The notes: generated by a model from the letters alone, not told the origin. Positions 19,720-32,476 are shown, numbered from the stretch's first letter. The stretch: 64,000 bases of DNA from Buxus sempervirens (GCA_947561395.2 OX387182.1:40541949-40605948); one strand, 5' to 3'. Numbers and translations are program-made.

Positions 19720-22632
19720 AGAAATCAAGCAAGGTTGCAAGGTGCAACCAAATCCCGGACATGGTTCTCCTCCAAGTCCACCATTTCGAGGCTAAGTTAA
19801 ATTTTTTTTTTTTTTGCACCGACTATCCCGAGCGGGATCAATCATTTTGTAAGTGTTTTTGCATACCTTTACTTTCATGCAAACTTTAAAAACTTTTGAA
19901 AAAATAAATAAATAAATAAGAAAAAAAAATAAAAATTTGAAAGTGCTTGGTCGATGATGACATGGCTCTGAAACCACTACCTTTTTGGCATGACCATGAT
20001 CATGGAAAGATGCCAAGTTGCTCAAAGGTGTCTTCAGCTGGGTGCAAGATATTGCTCCTATGAGAACCTTTACTGAGCCAGTGGCCATCCTTTCCTGATC
20101 CAGACCCTGATTTTACTTCCACACCCATCTTTACATTGGGCTAGAGCGATCCCTGAGAACAAAGAGATGAAAAGAAAAGCAAAGAAAAAGTGCCTAAACC
20201 AGCTAAGGGTCAAGGCTGACTTTTGCATCATGTCTTTGAGAAAGGATGAGAGGCCATCCTTCTGCATCCTGAATCAATAATCGCTAGTCAAACACTTTGG
20301 GCTTATTCGTGTTATTCAAATACCCGTATTGTGTCTAGCCACCCCACACTGGGGCAGAGCCAAAAAGAATAAGAACAAAAGGAAGCAAACTATTCCTGAA
20401 CTAAATTTGCATCGAATACCTAAACCAAGTTGTCACAACTTCTGCAAAATGATGAAAGGCCATCCTTGCTTATCTATCAAGTCTTCAAAACAAAATCCCT
20501 AGTCAAATCAGTTGAGCCTAATTTTTTTTTTTTTTCTAACCCATTGAGTCATGAGCCCTAAACATAATTCTTGGTATGAAAGAAGAAAAAGAAAAAAAAA
20601 CATGGATGTGCAAAAATGAAGCAAAAAGAAAACAGAAAGCACACTAGGGCATACGAATCAAGGCGGACACCCAAAGCAAATGAAAGAAAAGGGCAAGGAA
20701 AAGGCGAAGGTCGCAAAAGACCCAAAAAGAAAATGAAAGAAAATGAAAAGGCATTGACAAGGCCCAAGTAGTCAAGAAAAGGTTCAAAACATGACTCAAC
20801 CCATTTTTAAAACTTTGAGCCATCTTCCCTTTCTTTCAAAAACCAAGACCTCAGACTTCGTTTCATCCTATGAGAAAGTCCTTTTTGATTGCAGAAAATG
20901 TGACATTTGGATCTATGTAGATCGGTGATGAAGGAATTCAAAAGAAGAATCAGCTTTAACAAGACACAAACCGTTAACCTAAGAAACACAAGAACTTGAG
21001 ATTTATATCCCATCATTTCTTAGACTTAAAACTCAGCTAATGTATCGTCCTATTTTAAAGACCTCTTAGATCTAAAGGGCATGATGCATGAAAGTCAGTT
21101 TAAACCCTTAAACTGGGGCAGGCACCAACCTCGGGGAGAAAAAGAAAGGGAAAGCCTTCAATTTTAAAATCTTGAAACCACTTAAGACTGGATCAAAGTG
21201 AGAAAAATTAGAATTGGGGCTGGGAAAGCATTTCTTGAGATGATCCTCATTTTAAGCCTTTGTAGAACCTCCGAGAGTCAATGACGGCACAAGCCAAGAA
21301 ATTCATGAGAAAGCCTGTCAGGCACACTGTCTCAAAACACCTCAAGCTAATAAGGCAATTTACCATGGTCATTGGTCTTGCCTTTCCCTTTTAAGCACTT
21401 GCACAAAGTTTCTAAGAAAAAGTTTTTTTTGAAAAAAAAACAAAATTTTGAAAAAAAAACAAAATTTTGTTTTCATTTCATTCCTATGCATTCACACACA
21501 AAAATAACGAAGTAAGCCACAAGTGCTTACATTTTGAATTTCAGATACCTCACTATTATCTTGAGAAATTTGCAGGCCCATGTGAGGCGGGAAATCAAAT
21601 GGTTTTGATACTGGAGCTAAAAAAAAAAAAGAAAGAGCAAACAGGCAAAGGGAAAGAGAAGCAAACAAGGGGAATTCGCCACAAAGAAGATGAGTACACT
21701 CAAAAGGACACACAAGCTTCTCATCCAAGACCCCACCAGAGAATGCTGAAAAGAAAGCAAGAGAGGTGACACCTTCCTCTACAAATGCCCAGTGGAATTT
21801 TCCTTGTCAAGAAGAAGTGATTACCCAACAGAAGAAGAATACCAATTGAAGAGAGAGACATTGTTAGAACATGAGAACCTCAGATAGGTGAAAGAACGGC
21901 GCCATTCTACATAGAGACACACTGGGTGAAACATAATGACAGATGAGAAGGCTCTCATAAAATTCCCAGAAGAATTTTCCTTTAAAAGGGAGTCTTACAA
22001 ACCCCAGTGGAGAATCATCAAGGATAATAAAGCTCAGGCAAGCTCAAGACCAAGAGGAGAAGACATGTTTTGAAGATTTAAAGGGCAGAGAAGGCCCTCA
22101 TGTAATTTTCATTTTTCCACTTTTGTATCATAGGATTTGAACCAGGATTCGGATTTCCTCGGTGAGCTGGGCAGCAGTGACTCTTAGCCAAATAGAGTTA
22201 GGGGGTAGTGCACCTACATGGGGGATAAAGAATTTCAAACTTAAAAAGTGAATAAATCTGAAAATAAAAATAAATGATAAAAAAAGTGAATAAATTTGAA
22301 AAGATAAAAGAAGAAGTCAAAAGTCAATGGAACAAACAAGAAGAAAAGAGCATTGTTGAAGCACTTTTGCATCAACGCCGAAACAAGTCGGTGAATCTAA
22401 GTCCAATCCATCATTTTACACTTAAATTAAAAAAGGGGAACAATTCCAAACGCCCAATGGCAAGGAAATTTCCCAGAACTTGGAAGTGAGCTAAAGCAAC
22501 GCAGAGCTTGCACCGGCGCTTCCGTATCTTTGAAAACATTAAAGGACTTGACTCATCGGTTATGTCGACAGAAATGCAAAATGCAAAAATAGGTTTCTTT
22601 TTATTCTTTGTCATTCATCACCTTGGTGACTC
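19720..22632 (+). other. Element B non-coding tail between gag and the polypurine tract
   Basis: No conserved coding sequence. Phrases such as cactggggcagagcc (20349) and tttcatcctatgagaaag (20862) resemble the post-integrase region of element C (cttacagtctcaaactgggg near 38270, tttcatcctattcttaag near 38501). This suggests that gag was joined to the post-pol tail when the pol genes were lost. Short lysine-rich open frames here look like chance readings of A-rich DNA. Confidence 0.7.
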
Positions 22633-22649
22633 TGACAAAGAGGGGCAGC
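22633..22649 (+). other. Polypurine tract of element B
   Basis: gacaaagaggggcagc lies immediately before the 3' LTR. It would prime plus-strand DNA synthesis. Confidence 0.75.
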
Positions 22650-24860
22650 TGTCAGCACCCCATTTTTGCACTATATAATTGCCCAAGAAGCATATCTTAA
22701 ACCGGCATATATGTGGGCATGTAAATCGAGGTTTTTATAGTGGGCCTATCTTTTTGAAATAACAAGCCCATAATAAAGAGAATTCTGAGCCGATTCTGAT
22801 GCACCAAACCGTGCTCAAATCGGATGTCAAACGGCTAAGTTATGAATAAAATAAATAAAGGGTAGTTTGGGGATTTTTACAAAACCGAAATTGGATGCCA
22901 CATGGCAGCCACGTGTACGCCATGGTGGCTGCCATGTAACCAATGACAAATTAAAATTTAGTGGGGTTGTTTTAGTAAATAAGTAAGTTTCCTAATGGGG
23001 TTTCTTATGCAAATAAATAACAAAGTTAATAAAAGTTTAAGATTAAAAAAATAATAATAATAAAAATAAACAAAGAGAAATGAGTTGGACGAATTGGTCC
23101 AACTCATATTCTCTTGAGATATTGAAACAAAGCTTAAAAAATACATAAGCCTAACAAAAATGTGGGACAAAATGGACTTTGACCAAACCTAATTGAATGA
23201 GGGTGTTTAAGAGAGGAAAAGGAAGGGTTAGTTGTTTAAGAGAGGAAGAAGAGGGGTTAGTTGTTTAAGAAGAGGAAGAGGAAGGGTTAGTTGTTTAAGA
23301 GAGGAACAAGAAGGGTTAGTTGTTTAAGAGAGGAAGAGGAAGGGTTAGTTGTTTAAGAAGAGGAAGAGGAAGGGTTAGTTGTTTAAGAGAGGAACAAGAA
23401 GGGTTAGTTGTTTAAGAAGAGGAAGAGGAAGAGTTAAGGGTTTAAGAGAGGAAAAGGAAAGGTTTGGGATTAAGAATTTGAAGGGGTGGGAATCCTCTAT
23501 AAAAGGGCTTGAAGTTGAGAGCAAAAGGGTGGAGAAAAAAAGGAGAGAGTTCTTTAAACCAAAGAAGGAAGAAAGAAAAAAGGTGGAAGAAGTTTGTGCA
23601 AGAAAAAGGGGGGAAACATCCGGAGTTGTGCTCACCAGTTTCCGGGAAATCGACTCCATACCAGGTTTTTATTTTATTTTATTTGTTGATTCTTTAATCA
23701 AGTATTTTTTTAGTATTGTTAAATTTTCAAAGTGAAAATAATACAAAGCATGTTATTGTTATGGCCGAATGTGTTATTTCATGTTAGTGTTGTTAAATAA
23801 AGCATGTCACGGTTATGACCAAAAAAAAAATTTCTGTTGAACGATTGTTTTTGGGAGTGGAATTTTGAGAATTTGATAAGCTATCATGCCTAATTTGCTA
23901 TTCTGAAAAGTTCAAGGATTTATAAAAGAACTTATTGTATTTTATGTTTAGTCCTTTAAAACCCTTTTCTTAAAAACCCCTAGGTTTCATTTATTATTTC
24001 TTTATTTCTTTCATGTTATTTCTTTAATTCTTTTCTTAATATCTTAATTATTTTTAGATAATAAGCTTAATTAACATATTTAACTATACTAACCAGATTT
24101 TTTTATTCTTTTCTTAATTCTTAGATAATAGGTTTAACTACCATATTTAATTTTAATCATAAGCTTAAACATTTGTAACTTTTATTAATTTCTTATAACA
24201 CTTCTCATCTTAACCAAATCCTTAAAAAATGGAAAAATAAAGTGTAATCTTCAATAATTAAATATGATTGAAATTTTTTACACATGCTTTGTGCAAATAA
24301 ATTATCATAAAAAAAAATAAGAAAACAATAAAAAATGATTGGGATAATGGAGCATGTTAATTCCTCTATTCTCTTGTATATATGAGAAAGATAAGATAAA
24401 ATAAATAAATAAAAAATAACAAGAAAAGAAAAAAATATATATTTTGAAGTAACCAAGTACATTGCTCCATGATAAAATGTTTGATTTAGATTTCTTTATT
24501 TTGGATTTTTTATATATGTATTATACATGATGTAGTATAGCAACCTTCATTCCTCCAATATTTGTATACATGTGATCATAAAAAGAATAAATAAAAATAT
24601 ATAAAAGATAAAAAATAAAAAAAAGAAGAATTAAATAATAGTAAAACAACCAAAATATTATCCAACTAATTTAAGGAAACCCATTTCGGTGGGGCAACCC
24701 AGGGTGTTCAAGGACTTCCCTGGGTTGTAATCGGGTCACTTATCCGGAATCTCTGGTTCAGACCAAAAGTCAACAAGGTGTCTACCTGCACCATTTCAGG
24801 TAGTGGCGAATCCATAAAAGACATGTAACACGCATTTTAAATGCGCCCAAGGTGCGCACA
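22650..24860 (+). repeat. 3' LTR of element B
   Basis: 2211 bp and nearly identical to 13480-15598. It has the same inverted repeats (22902-22935, 23081-23106) and TATA box (23495-23506). The GA-rich tandem repeat (23213-23460) has about nine copies. It is followed by the target duplication caagt. Confidence 0.95.
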
Positions 24861-24865
24861 CAAGT

Positions 24866-25245
24866 ATTGTTATAAGTAATTGATTAGAACCTTTGCTCTT
24901 GTTATTTTATTTTGTAGCCGTGTTCTACTACTGAGATTTCAGCTTTGTGACACTTTCTTAACTGAGTTTATTTAACTTTAACCTGCTGGTCAGATTCTTA
25001 TAAATTGGTTCCTTTTGAGTTAAATGTATACAAAATTATTTTTAATATGGGCTTTTGGTTTATAAATTATATTTGAAACGTCCACATGAGGGAATTGAGA
25101 ACCTAAGGAATGTTTGTTGATTTAAGTTAAACCGAAGTTTCCGATACTTGTTTTGGTTATTGTATAATGGATTTTATTTCAGAAAATTCAGTTTTGAAAC
25201 TATATTTATTTTGCTGGGATTTATCTAATTATTGTTCGTAGTATA
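24866..25245. repeat. Fragment 2 of LTR-like sequence E, between elements B and C
   Basis: An AT-rich 380-bp stretch without a gene. Removing B joins it to 12752-13479. It ends with gtata (25241-25245), which nearly matches gtatg after the C 3' LTR (45466-45470). Confidence 0.5.
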
Positions 25246-25814
25246 TGTTAGCACCTGATTTTTTTGCATCCCCCAAAAATGCAATTTTTAATTTAAAGTC
25301 AAACCTTGAGGGGTCAAAAAATTGACTTTTTGATCCAAGGAGAATTGGCCATCAAACTTCCTCTCATTGAAAAGAGTATTCCGACACGGTTCTAAAGCAA
25401 CCGAGTTTGCTGGAATCAGAGTCTGGATAAGGAAGTTATGAGTCGGTCAAACTTTTGGGGGAGCGAAAGTTGACTTTTTGCTCAACCCCAATCCAGCTGC
25501 CTAATTTGATTCTAATGAAAAGGTGGTTCTGAGCTGATTCCAACAACACTGAGTTTTCTAAAATCGGACACCAGACGAAGAAGTTATGGGCAGTTGAAAT
25601 TTCAAGAAAACTGCCCGTTGAGCAAAATAGTAGCAAAAAAGCAGAATAAATTAATAAAATAAATAAGATAATCATTTAACAAAAATATCTTTATTTTTTA
25701 ATAATATTATAATAAAAAAATCTCGTTTTTATAATATAATAAACAAAGAAATTGGAATAAAATCCAATTATAAATCAAATTGAATAAAGGGTTGAAATCC
25801 ATGCATATTAAAAA

Positions 25815-25975
25815 CGTGCTTGCCCGCATTTGAAATGTGGACAAGGCATGTCCGCACTTCAAATGCGAGCAAACCTTCTAGAAGTAGGACGCGTGTCTCG
25901 TACAACGACAGCTGGCCGATTCGCGTGAAGATTTTGAAGCACGTGGTTCGCCCCCATTTCAAATACGAGCACGAA
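25815..25975. repeat. Palindromes in U3 of the element C 5' LTR
   Basis: Units such as gcccgcatttgaaatgtgg and tccgcacttcaaatgcgagc have CGCA/TGCG arms. The A LTR has CGTA/TACG at the same position, so both arms have changed together. The TATA box follows directly. Confidence 0.75.
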
Positions 25976-25982
25976 AATTTTG

Positions 25983-25993
25983 CCTATAAATAG
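25983..25993 (+). promoter_or_regulatory. TATA box of the element C 5' LTR
   Basis: CCTATAAATAG, followed 12 bp later by a 23-base C run. Confidence 0.8.
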
Positions 25994-26005
25994 AGGGGCC
26001 AACCG

Positions 26006-26028
26006 CCCCCCCCCCCCCCCCCCCCCCC
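26006..26028 (+). repeat. Run of 23 C just downstream of the LTR TATA box
   Basis: An uninterrupted C run. The related element A LTR has only six C at the corresponding place, so this is an expansion, or possibly an assembly length artefact. Confidence 0.95.
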
Positions 26029-27457
26029 AATTTCAACAAGCTGGTCCCCCCTTTCCTTCCTTGCCTTCTCCACATGCCTACTCTACCAAAACCTCACTAG
26101 CCCAGAAAATATCAAAACTACCCCTAGACTATATCGGTTTCTCTCTTCTTTCATCCTTTCAACCTAAAGGTCAAAGAATGCCTTTTCAAATCCATTTTGG
26201 AAATCCAAGGGAGTGCGGAAGCGCTACCAAAATCACTTGGAGAACCTCCACACCTCAGAACAAGGTAATAAAAGCGCAGTGAGCTTTCTTTGTATTTTTC
26301 TTTTGGTAAAAATGAAAATGAAGCCTTTCTAGCAAATTTACTCTTTTGTTCTGTTGTATTCATCTCTCTAACTTGTTTGTTCTACCTTGTGCATACACAT
26401 GGGACTCCCCGTGAGGGGAACTCGCATACGCGCCTTGGGAGGAAAGAGATTCCATATAAAGTAAAAGTGGTCATTTTTAAAATTTTCTGCACTAACCACT
26501 TTTTCATATTGATTTGATCATCGTATTTCTGGAGGGGCTTGTCCTCCTTTAAAATCTCTTGTACCCCTAATTTTTTCCCCTCTTTCCTTTCATTTCAAAT
26601 ATCTATGCTATTCATAGCATTAGATCTTGTTTTTCTTATATATTTCAATTTTTCACCTTGTGTTCTCCATTTTTATGCTTTTTGATGTTTTTAGTCATTT
26701 GGGTTAAGATCTTGGATCCACCATTGTCCATATGGTAGATCTGGGATCAGAAGCCTTCCAGTAATCTCTAGGCTTTCATGAAGTGGTTTTGGAGTCATTT
26801 TGGTTTTTGATAGAAGACCCTATGGTCTAAGTTCTCCCATTTTGATGTTTTTCATCAACGTGGATATATTTGGTTTGATTTATTTGATTTTATGAAAAAT
26901 ATGAGCTAGATCTATGTCCTGGACTGCTCAGATTCAGTTCTGCAATTTTTTGTAAAAATGATTTTTTTATTTATGCCTAGATTTTAAGGATTTAATTTAA
27001 AGCCTGATTTTGAGGTTTTCATTTTAAATGTGTTTTCTTTTGATTTCAGTCAATCATAAAGCCTAAGAAATGGCTTTTGTTTTCATAAAGAAGGATCAAG
27101 AATAAATTGGATCATTCACATGGAAATAAGCCATACATTCTTTTGTTTCCTTTTAATTTTGTTTTGATTTTTATTAGCAAGCATTTTTATATCATGAACA
27201 ACACTTGGCAACCACCTTGTGTGGATGAATAGGGGTGCCTAACACCTTCCCCTAATCATAATCTAATCCCCTTACCCATCTCTGGATTTTTATTTTAAAG
27301 TGGAATTATTTTTAATCTAGATTTACCTTTTGTGCTTATTTTGATGATTTTGATGTCCATTCACACCCTAAATTTGAATGGTGGCGACTCTTCCCTTTTA
27401 CGAATCCCGTGTGATGACAGGAAAGTCACTAGATTGATTTTTTCCATGTCTCACAAC

Positions 27458-27476
27458 TGGCGACTCCGCTGGGGAC
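27458..27476 (+). other. Primer binding site of element C
   Basis: TGGCGACTCCGCTGGGGAC, two bases after the LTR, exactly complementary to the expected tRNA-Arg 3' end. Confidence 0.92.
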
Positions 27477-29480
27477 TTGTGGATTGAAGCCATGTTTTGT
27501 GTATTTGATTCATGCTTTTCCTTTATTTTTGAATGCTTGCTGTTTTGTCTACTGTATTTGTGCATGTTGTTGTATTTCAAATCTGATTTGTATGATTAGA
27601 AAGTCCATAAGGATAATGGCATGTATGTATTGTTTGATCATGTCTAGAATCATGTTTAGGGGCTTATCTTGTCATATGCACACTTGCTGTTTTTTTTTGC
27701 TTTAGGGGTTTAATGCTATGTCTTGAACATGAAGATGAAGAGCATGAATTCAGTAAATTCAGTTGGGATTTTTGGTGGTTTTCAAACATGTTTTCCCTAA
27801 TTAAAACACCTATTGTACCATATTGTTAGTTTATGTATTTTTAGGCTTCGATTGGTTTAATGCTATGTCTTGAACATGAAAATGAAGAGCATGAAACCTA
27901 GGAATTCAGTGGGTATTTTTTGGGGTTTTCAAGCATGTTTTCCCTAATAAAACACTTCTTGTACCATATTAGTAGTTGCTGTATTTTTAGGTTTTGATTT
28001 GGGTATGAATAATGCATGTGGAGCATCAAAATGAAGAGCATGAAATCTGGGAATATAGTGGATGTTTTGAGTTTTTTCAAGCATGCTTTTCATGGCTAAT
28101 TTTTGTTTGTACAATGTGATAACATGCTTGGGTATTACTTTTGTGAATATGATAGTCATGAGCATGTTTGGGTGTTTTTATCTTGCTTGCTTGTGTTTTT
28201 ACTGTCAATATAATGTCATATTTGCCTTGGCTTGAAAATGTATGCATGGTTGTGAAAAAAGTGGCAAGGGGCTGGGACGTTATGAATGCACCTTGAATTT
28301 CAAATGCACTTTACACTTTTTGCACAGCCTACCCATTACCTATAGGAAGTTGAAGCCGAATGTGTGTAGTTTGGCGCAACGAGGTCGATACTTCGAAAAG
28401 CGAAAGTGAAAACATTTACCTTAGAACTTTGGGTCAATGATGTGATGATAATGTGGATCTTTGATTCTGGTCATCACTAGACTTGAGATCTAAGTTGCCA
28501 ATAAACCAAAACCCAAAAATCGTACACTTGAAGGTGGGGAAACACTTTTCCAACTAAAGTAAACAATCATGTTGGGGAATTGGGTGTAATTGAGGGAGGG
28601 CCGTTTGCATGTTGTACAGGCCAAGGTATAATATGAATACCATATTGAAGGTAACACAATGTGGCAAGGTAAACTCATTTTTTAAATTACCTTCATATCA
28701 TGTAAAGTAAGACCCATGGTGTCCTTATGCTTGGGATGAAATTATTCCCAAGGAAGTCTATACCCTAAGATTGGTGTATCCCATAGGAAGAGTTTTTTTT
28801 ACTCTTCTCAAAAGTGATCCTACCCAAAATCCATGCAGGAGTCAACCAAATGTACAAAATCTTTGAATATGGTGTCTAATTTTGAGGGAGCAGGTACCCT
28901 CATGAATATTCATGCATTCTTTGCAAGTATAGTGTCACAGTCCAATTTGGGACTGTATTTAGAGGCCAAGTTAAGGTGAACATTGAAGGGGAATAAAGAT
29001 AACATAATGTGTACAAATCTAGTGAAAAAATGAGTAAAAAAGGATTATTTCGGCATTAACCAACAACTCAGGTCGGTTAAACAATATGTGCTTCTTATCC
29101 GACATTTATCATCGGCAAAAAGCTTTTATTTATGTATCCGATTATTTATATCGGATACAATAAAGCATAGCTTTAGCCAACCTAATATGTTGGATACAGC
29201 CCGGAAATGTACAAATTGGTTGCTATCCCAAATTCTTTTGAAAATAAAATGCCTAAAACATTGTAAATAATCTATGGGCACCTCATTGGGAAAATGGAAA
29301 GATAATTTAAGTATTCAAATGATTCATCAAAGGATTCGACTTAATCTTGGAACATAAATTCATCCTTTCTCTCAAGCTTAAAGAAGATACATTAAAGGGG
29401 GGGCCAAGGTGTCATATTTCTTGATGCCAAGTCACCTCAAACATGTTTCAATCAAACTTTTGAACTTAAAAATAGAGGAA
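27477..29480 (+). other. Element C leader, first part
   Basis: Non-coding. Three repeats of about 120 bp (27720-28090) share phrases such as atgaagagcatgaa and tcaagcatgttttccctaat. Palindromic TATCCGA/TCGGATA words occur at 29096-29190. No ORF1 is recognisable. Confidence 0.75.
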
Positions 29481-29519
29481 ATTTTGCACATCAATTCAAA
29501 CTTTGTGAGACCTTTGGAA

Positions 29520-30440
29520 ACCTTAAAATATTCCAAAAAACCTTTGGTTGGTCTTTTTCGTACCAATCAATTCAAACTTTTATGGGACCTTTGGAAGCCC
29601 TAAAATATTCCAAAAAAACCTTTGGTTGGTCTTTTTCGTACCAATCAAATCAAACTTTTGTGGGACCTTTGGAAGCCCTAAAATATTCCAAAAAACCTTT
29701 GGTTGGTCTTTTTCGTACCAATCAATTGAAATTTTGTGGGACACTTGGAAGCCCTAAAATATTCCAAAAAACCTTTGGTTGGTCTTTTTCGTACCAATCA
29801 AATCAAACTTTTGTGGGACCTTTGGAAGCCCTAAAATATTCCAAAAAAACCTTTGGTCGGTCTTTTCGTACCAATCAAATCAAACTTTTGTGGGACGTTT
29901 GGAAGCCCTAAAATATTCCAAAAAACCTTTGGTTGGTCCTTTTCGTACCAATCAATTGAAACTCTTGAGGGACACTTGGAAGCCCTAAAATATTCCAGAA
30001 AACCTTTGGTTGGTTTTTTTCGTACCAATCAATTGAAATCTTGTGGGACACTTGGAAGCCCTAAAATATTCCCAAAAAAAAAAACCTTTGGTTGGTCTTC
30101 TTCATACCAATCAATTGAAATTTTGTGGGACACTTGGAAGCCCTAAAATATGCCAAAAAAACCTTTGGTTGGTCTTTTTCGTACCAATCAATTGAAACTT
30201 TTGTGGGACCTTTGGTTGGTCTTTTTTGTACCAATCAATTGAAACTTATGTAGGACCTTTAGAAGCCCTAAAATATTCTAAAAAACCTTTGGTTGGTCTT
30301 TTTCGTACCAATCAATTCAAAATCTTGTGGGACACTTGGAAGCCCTAAAATATTCCAAAAAAACCTTCGATTGGTATTTTTCGTACCAATCAATTCAAAT
30401 TTTTCTGGGACCTTTGGAAGCCCTAAAATATTCCAACAAT
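29520..30440 (+). repeat. 77-bp tandem array in the element C leader, about 12 copies
   Basis: Each unit has tccaaaaaacctttggttgg, ctttttcgtaccaatcaa and gggacctttggaagcccta. TTGGTTGGT and ACCAATCAA can pair (one G-T) around an eight-base loop. A second short stem GGG...CCC lies in each unit. The repeated open frames across it are a by-product of the 77-bp period. The array ends about 200 bp before gag. Confidence 0.92.
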
Positions 30441-30634
30441 CCTAAAAAAAATGAAAAAAAAATATTTGAAAAAAAAACAAATAAATCCGGACTTGTGTTC
30501 ACCTACCTCGCGTATCTACATTTATGGGTGTGTGACTAGGATTAAATTGGAGCTAACGTATTTCTTTGTTTTCCTTCTCCAGGTATAAAATACTTGCAAC
30601 CATTGCTCCCGTGACCAGATCAAAGGCTCGTACA

Positions 30635-32476
30635 ATGAATCCTGCTGAGAATCAAGACACAGTCCCTGCCCAGGATTTTGCTCAACTACAAGAGCAAGTG
30701 GCAGGACTTGCCAAATTGCTAGAAGAATTACTAGCGGCTCAGGCCCACCAAGCCCAAGCCCAAAACCAAGCCTCCACTTCCCACCAAGCACCGCCACCTC
30801 AAACCAATGTTACACCTCCAGCTCAACCCATTTCTGAACCTGTCCCTGAACCTATTCTGATCAGGGAAAATATTGTTGAATATGAGAAAGAGATGGAAAA
30901 GGAAAGAACAAAGGACGAAATGGAAAGGAAACTTCTACACAAGCTAGAAAGGATTCAAGAAGAACTCAAAGAAGTGAAGGGGGAGAGCAATTATGGAGGT
31001 ACCACCTTCGATGACCTATGCATATACCCGGATGTTTGCCTACGGGAAAAATTCAAGTGCCCGGACTTTGAAAAGTATGATGGCACTGGCTGCCCAATGA
31101 GCCACCTGAAGTTATACTGTGGGGCTTTGTGCCAGTTTGGCCGGGACGATGGTATACTGATCCAACTCTTCCAAAGGAGTTTGACAGGAGCGACTCTGAG
31201 GTGGTTTGCCACCATGGACCATGGAAGGATAAGAAGGTGGAAAGACTTGGCCGATGCTTTTTTGGCCAAGTACAAGTTTAACTCAGAGATTGTGCTAGAC
31301 CCGTACGACATGATAAGGATGAGTACAGGGAAGGAGGAATCTGTGAGGAAATACGCCAAGAGGTGGAGAGAGACTGCCTCTCAAGTCAGGCCGCCTATGT
31401 TGGAGCCTGAGATGATCTTGACGTTCATAAGTACACTGGGGCAAACCTTCTACAATCACTTGGTGGGTCAAACTACCATCAATTTTGCAGCCTTGGTACA
31501 AGTGGCCGGGCAGATTGAGGATGGGGTCAGGTCAGGAAAAATCATTGATTACTCTGCTATGGCCGGTCAGTCAGATTCCTCCATTTTCTTGGCACAGAAA
31601 AAAGGGAATGGATTTAAAAAAAATGGAGCGAGGAAAGAAGGAGAAGTAAACTTGTTACAAGCTCCTCCTCCCAAGAAACCACTCCACGTCAATGTTTCTG
31701 CACCCCAGCAGGTCCAGCAGCCATATCAAACCCTGCTCAATGTCAATTTCTCCCCCTCCGTGCCTGCTAATTAGAGGAGGGCTTTCACTAAGGAAGAGAA
31801 GGATGCCTGGATGGCAGCCAGAAGGAATAGAGTTTTTACTCCTCTTCCCATGTCTCTTTCCCAACTGTTACCAACCTTGTTGAAAGGGGAATATGTAACC
31901 TTGAAGGAGCCAAACCCAAATGCATCGAAGGGGAGGAATTTTGATCCTTCAGTCACTTATGACTTTCACATGGGTGCACCAGGGCACTCTACGGATAGTT
32001 GTTGGGTTCTGAAGCACGCGGTTCAGGATCTGTTGGACCAGAAAGCCCTATTCTTCAATACTTCTGCGCCTACCCCATCAGGAAGTGATATTAGACAAAA
32101 CCCCCTGCCTTATCACAATGGGGCAGGCCCGTCTAACTCAGTCGCGGCCATCTCCTCCATAAGAAGAACCTTTGACCCCTCTCAATTGATCGCTCCCGTA
32201 GGGACTTTGGTTAAGGTTCATTTCTTCCAAGAGAAAGAAAAGGAGGAAGTCAATGTCATCTCCAGGAAGAAGGATTGTGCTGCCGAGGATATTAGCTCCT
32301 CCCTGAACCGGGTCTCCTCTCTCATGGCCCAGATAAACATTGCAAGGCCTCCTTTGGTCTTTAATTGCAGTTCACCCACTTTTTCTCCATCTCAACCATC
32401 AAAAACTCCCTTGATCATCCAATGTAACCCCACCACTGCATCCATTACTTCTTCTATTCCAACAACCCCCAAGTAG
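30635..32476 (+). pseudogene. Element C gag, fossil
   Basis: Two open stretches (to 31774 and 31811-32476). The probable start is MNPAENQDTVPAQDF. A coiled-coil segment (about 30880-30980), the gag core (LFQRSLTGATLRWF near 31165-31210, KYAKRWRE near 31350) and the compact MGAPGHSTDSC cluster near 31970-32000 occur in the usual order. It is more diverged from A and B gag than those are from each other. About one break. Confidence 0.85.

Larger units (their letters stand above)
13480..24860 (+). mobile_element. Element B: recent non-autonomous Tat/Ogre-type element coding only for gag
   Basis: The element is 11,381 bp, bounded by the perfect 5-bp duplication caagt (13475-13479 and 24861-24865). 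Its LTRs are 2119 and 2211 bp, both with TGTCAGCACC...GTGCGCACA ends, a tRNA-Arg primer site at 15602 and a polypurine tract ending at 22649. The interior holds a leader, gag and a non-coding tail. No protease, polymerase or integrase is present. The two LTRs differ at roughly 1% of positions by eye outside a repeat-number change, so insertion is recent, probably under a million years at rates used for grasses. Gag has about two breaks. It would need pol from a relative such as A or C. Confidence 0.92.
25246..27455 (+). repeat. 5' LTR of element C
   Basis: 2210 bp, TGTTAGCACC to TGTCTCACA. The first 700 bp or so match the U3 of the element A LTR. From 26601 to the end it matches 44608-45465. 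It has palindromes (25815-25975), a TATA box (25983-25993) and a run of 23 C (26006-26028). Confidence 0.88.

Noticed and set aside
29548-30146. Repeated open frames with SYQSIEILWDTWKP-like units as a possible repeat protein
   Set aside because: They arise from a 77-bp tandem DNA repeat whose period is not a multiple of three, so frames shift from unit to unit. No start context, and the hairpin structure explains the conservation better.
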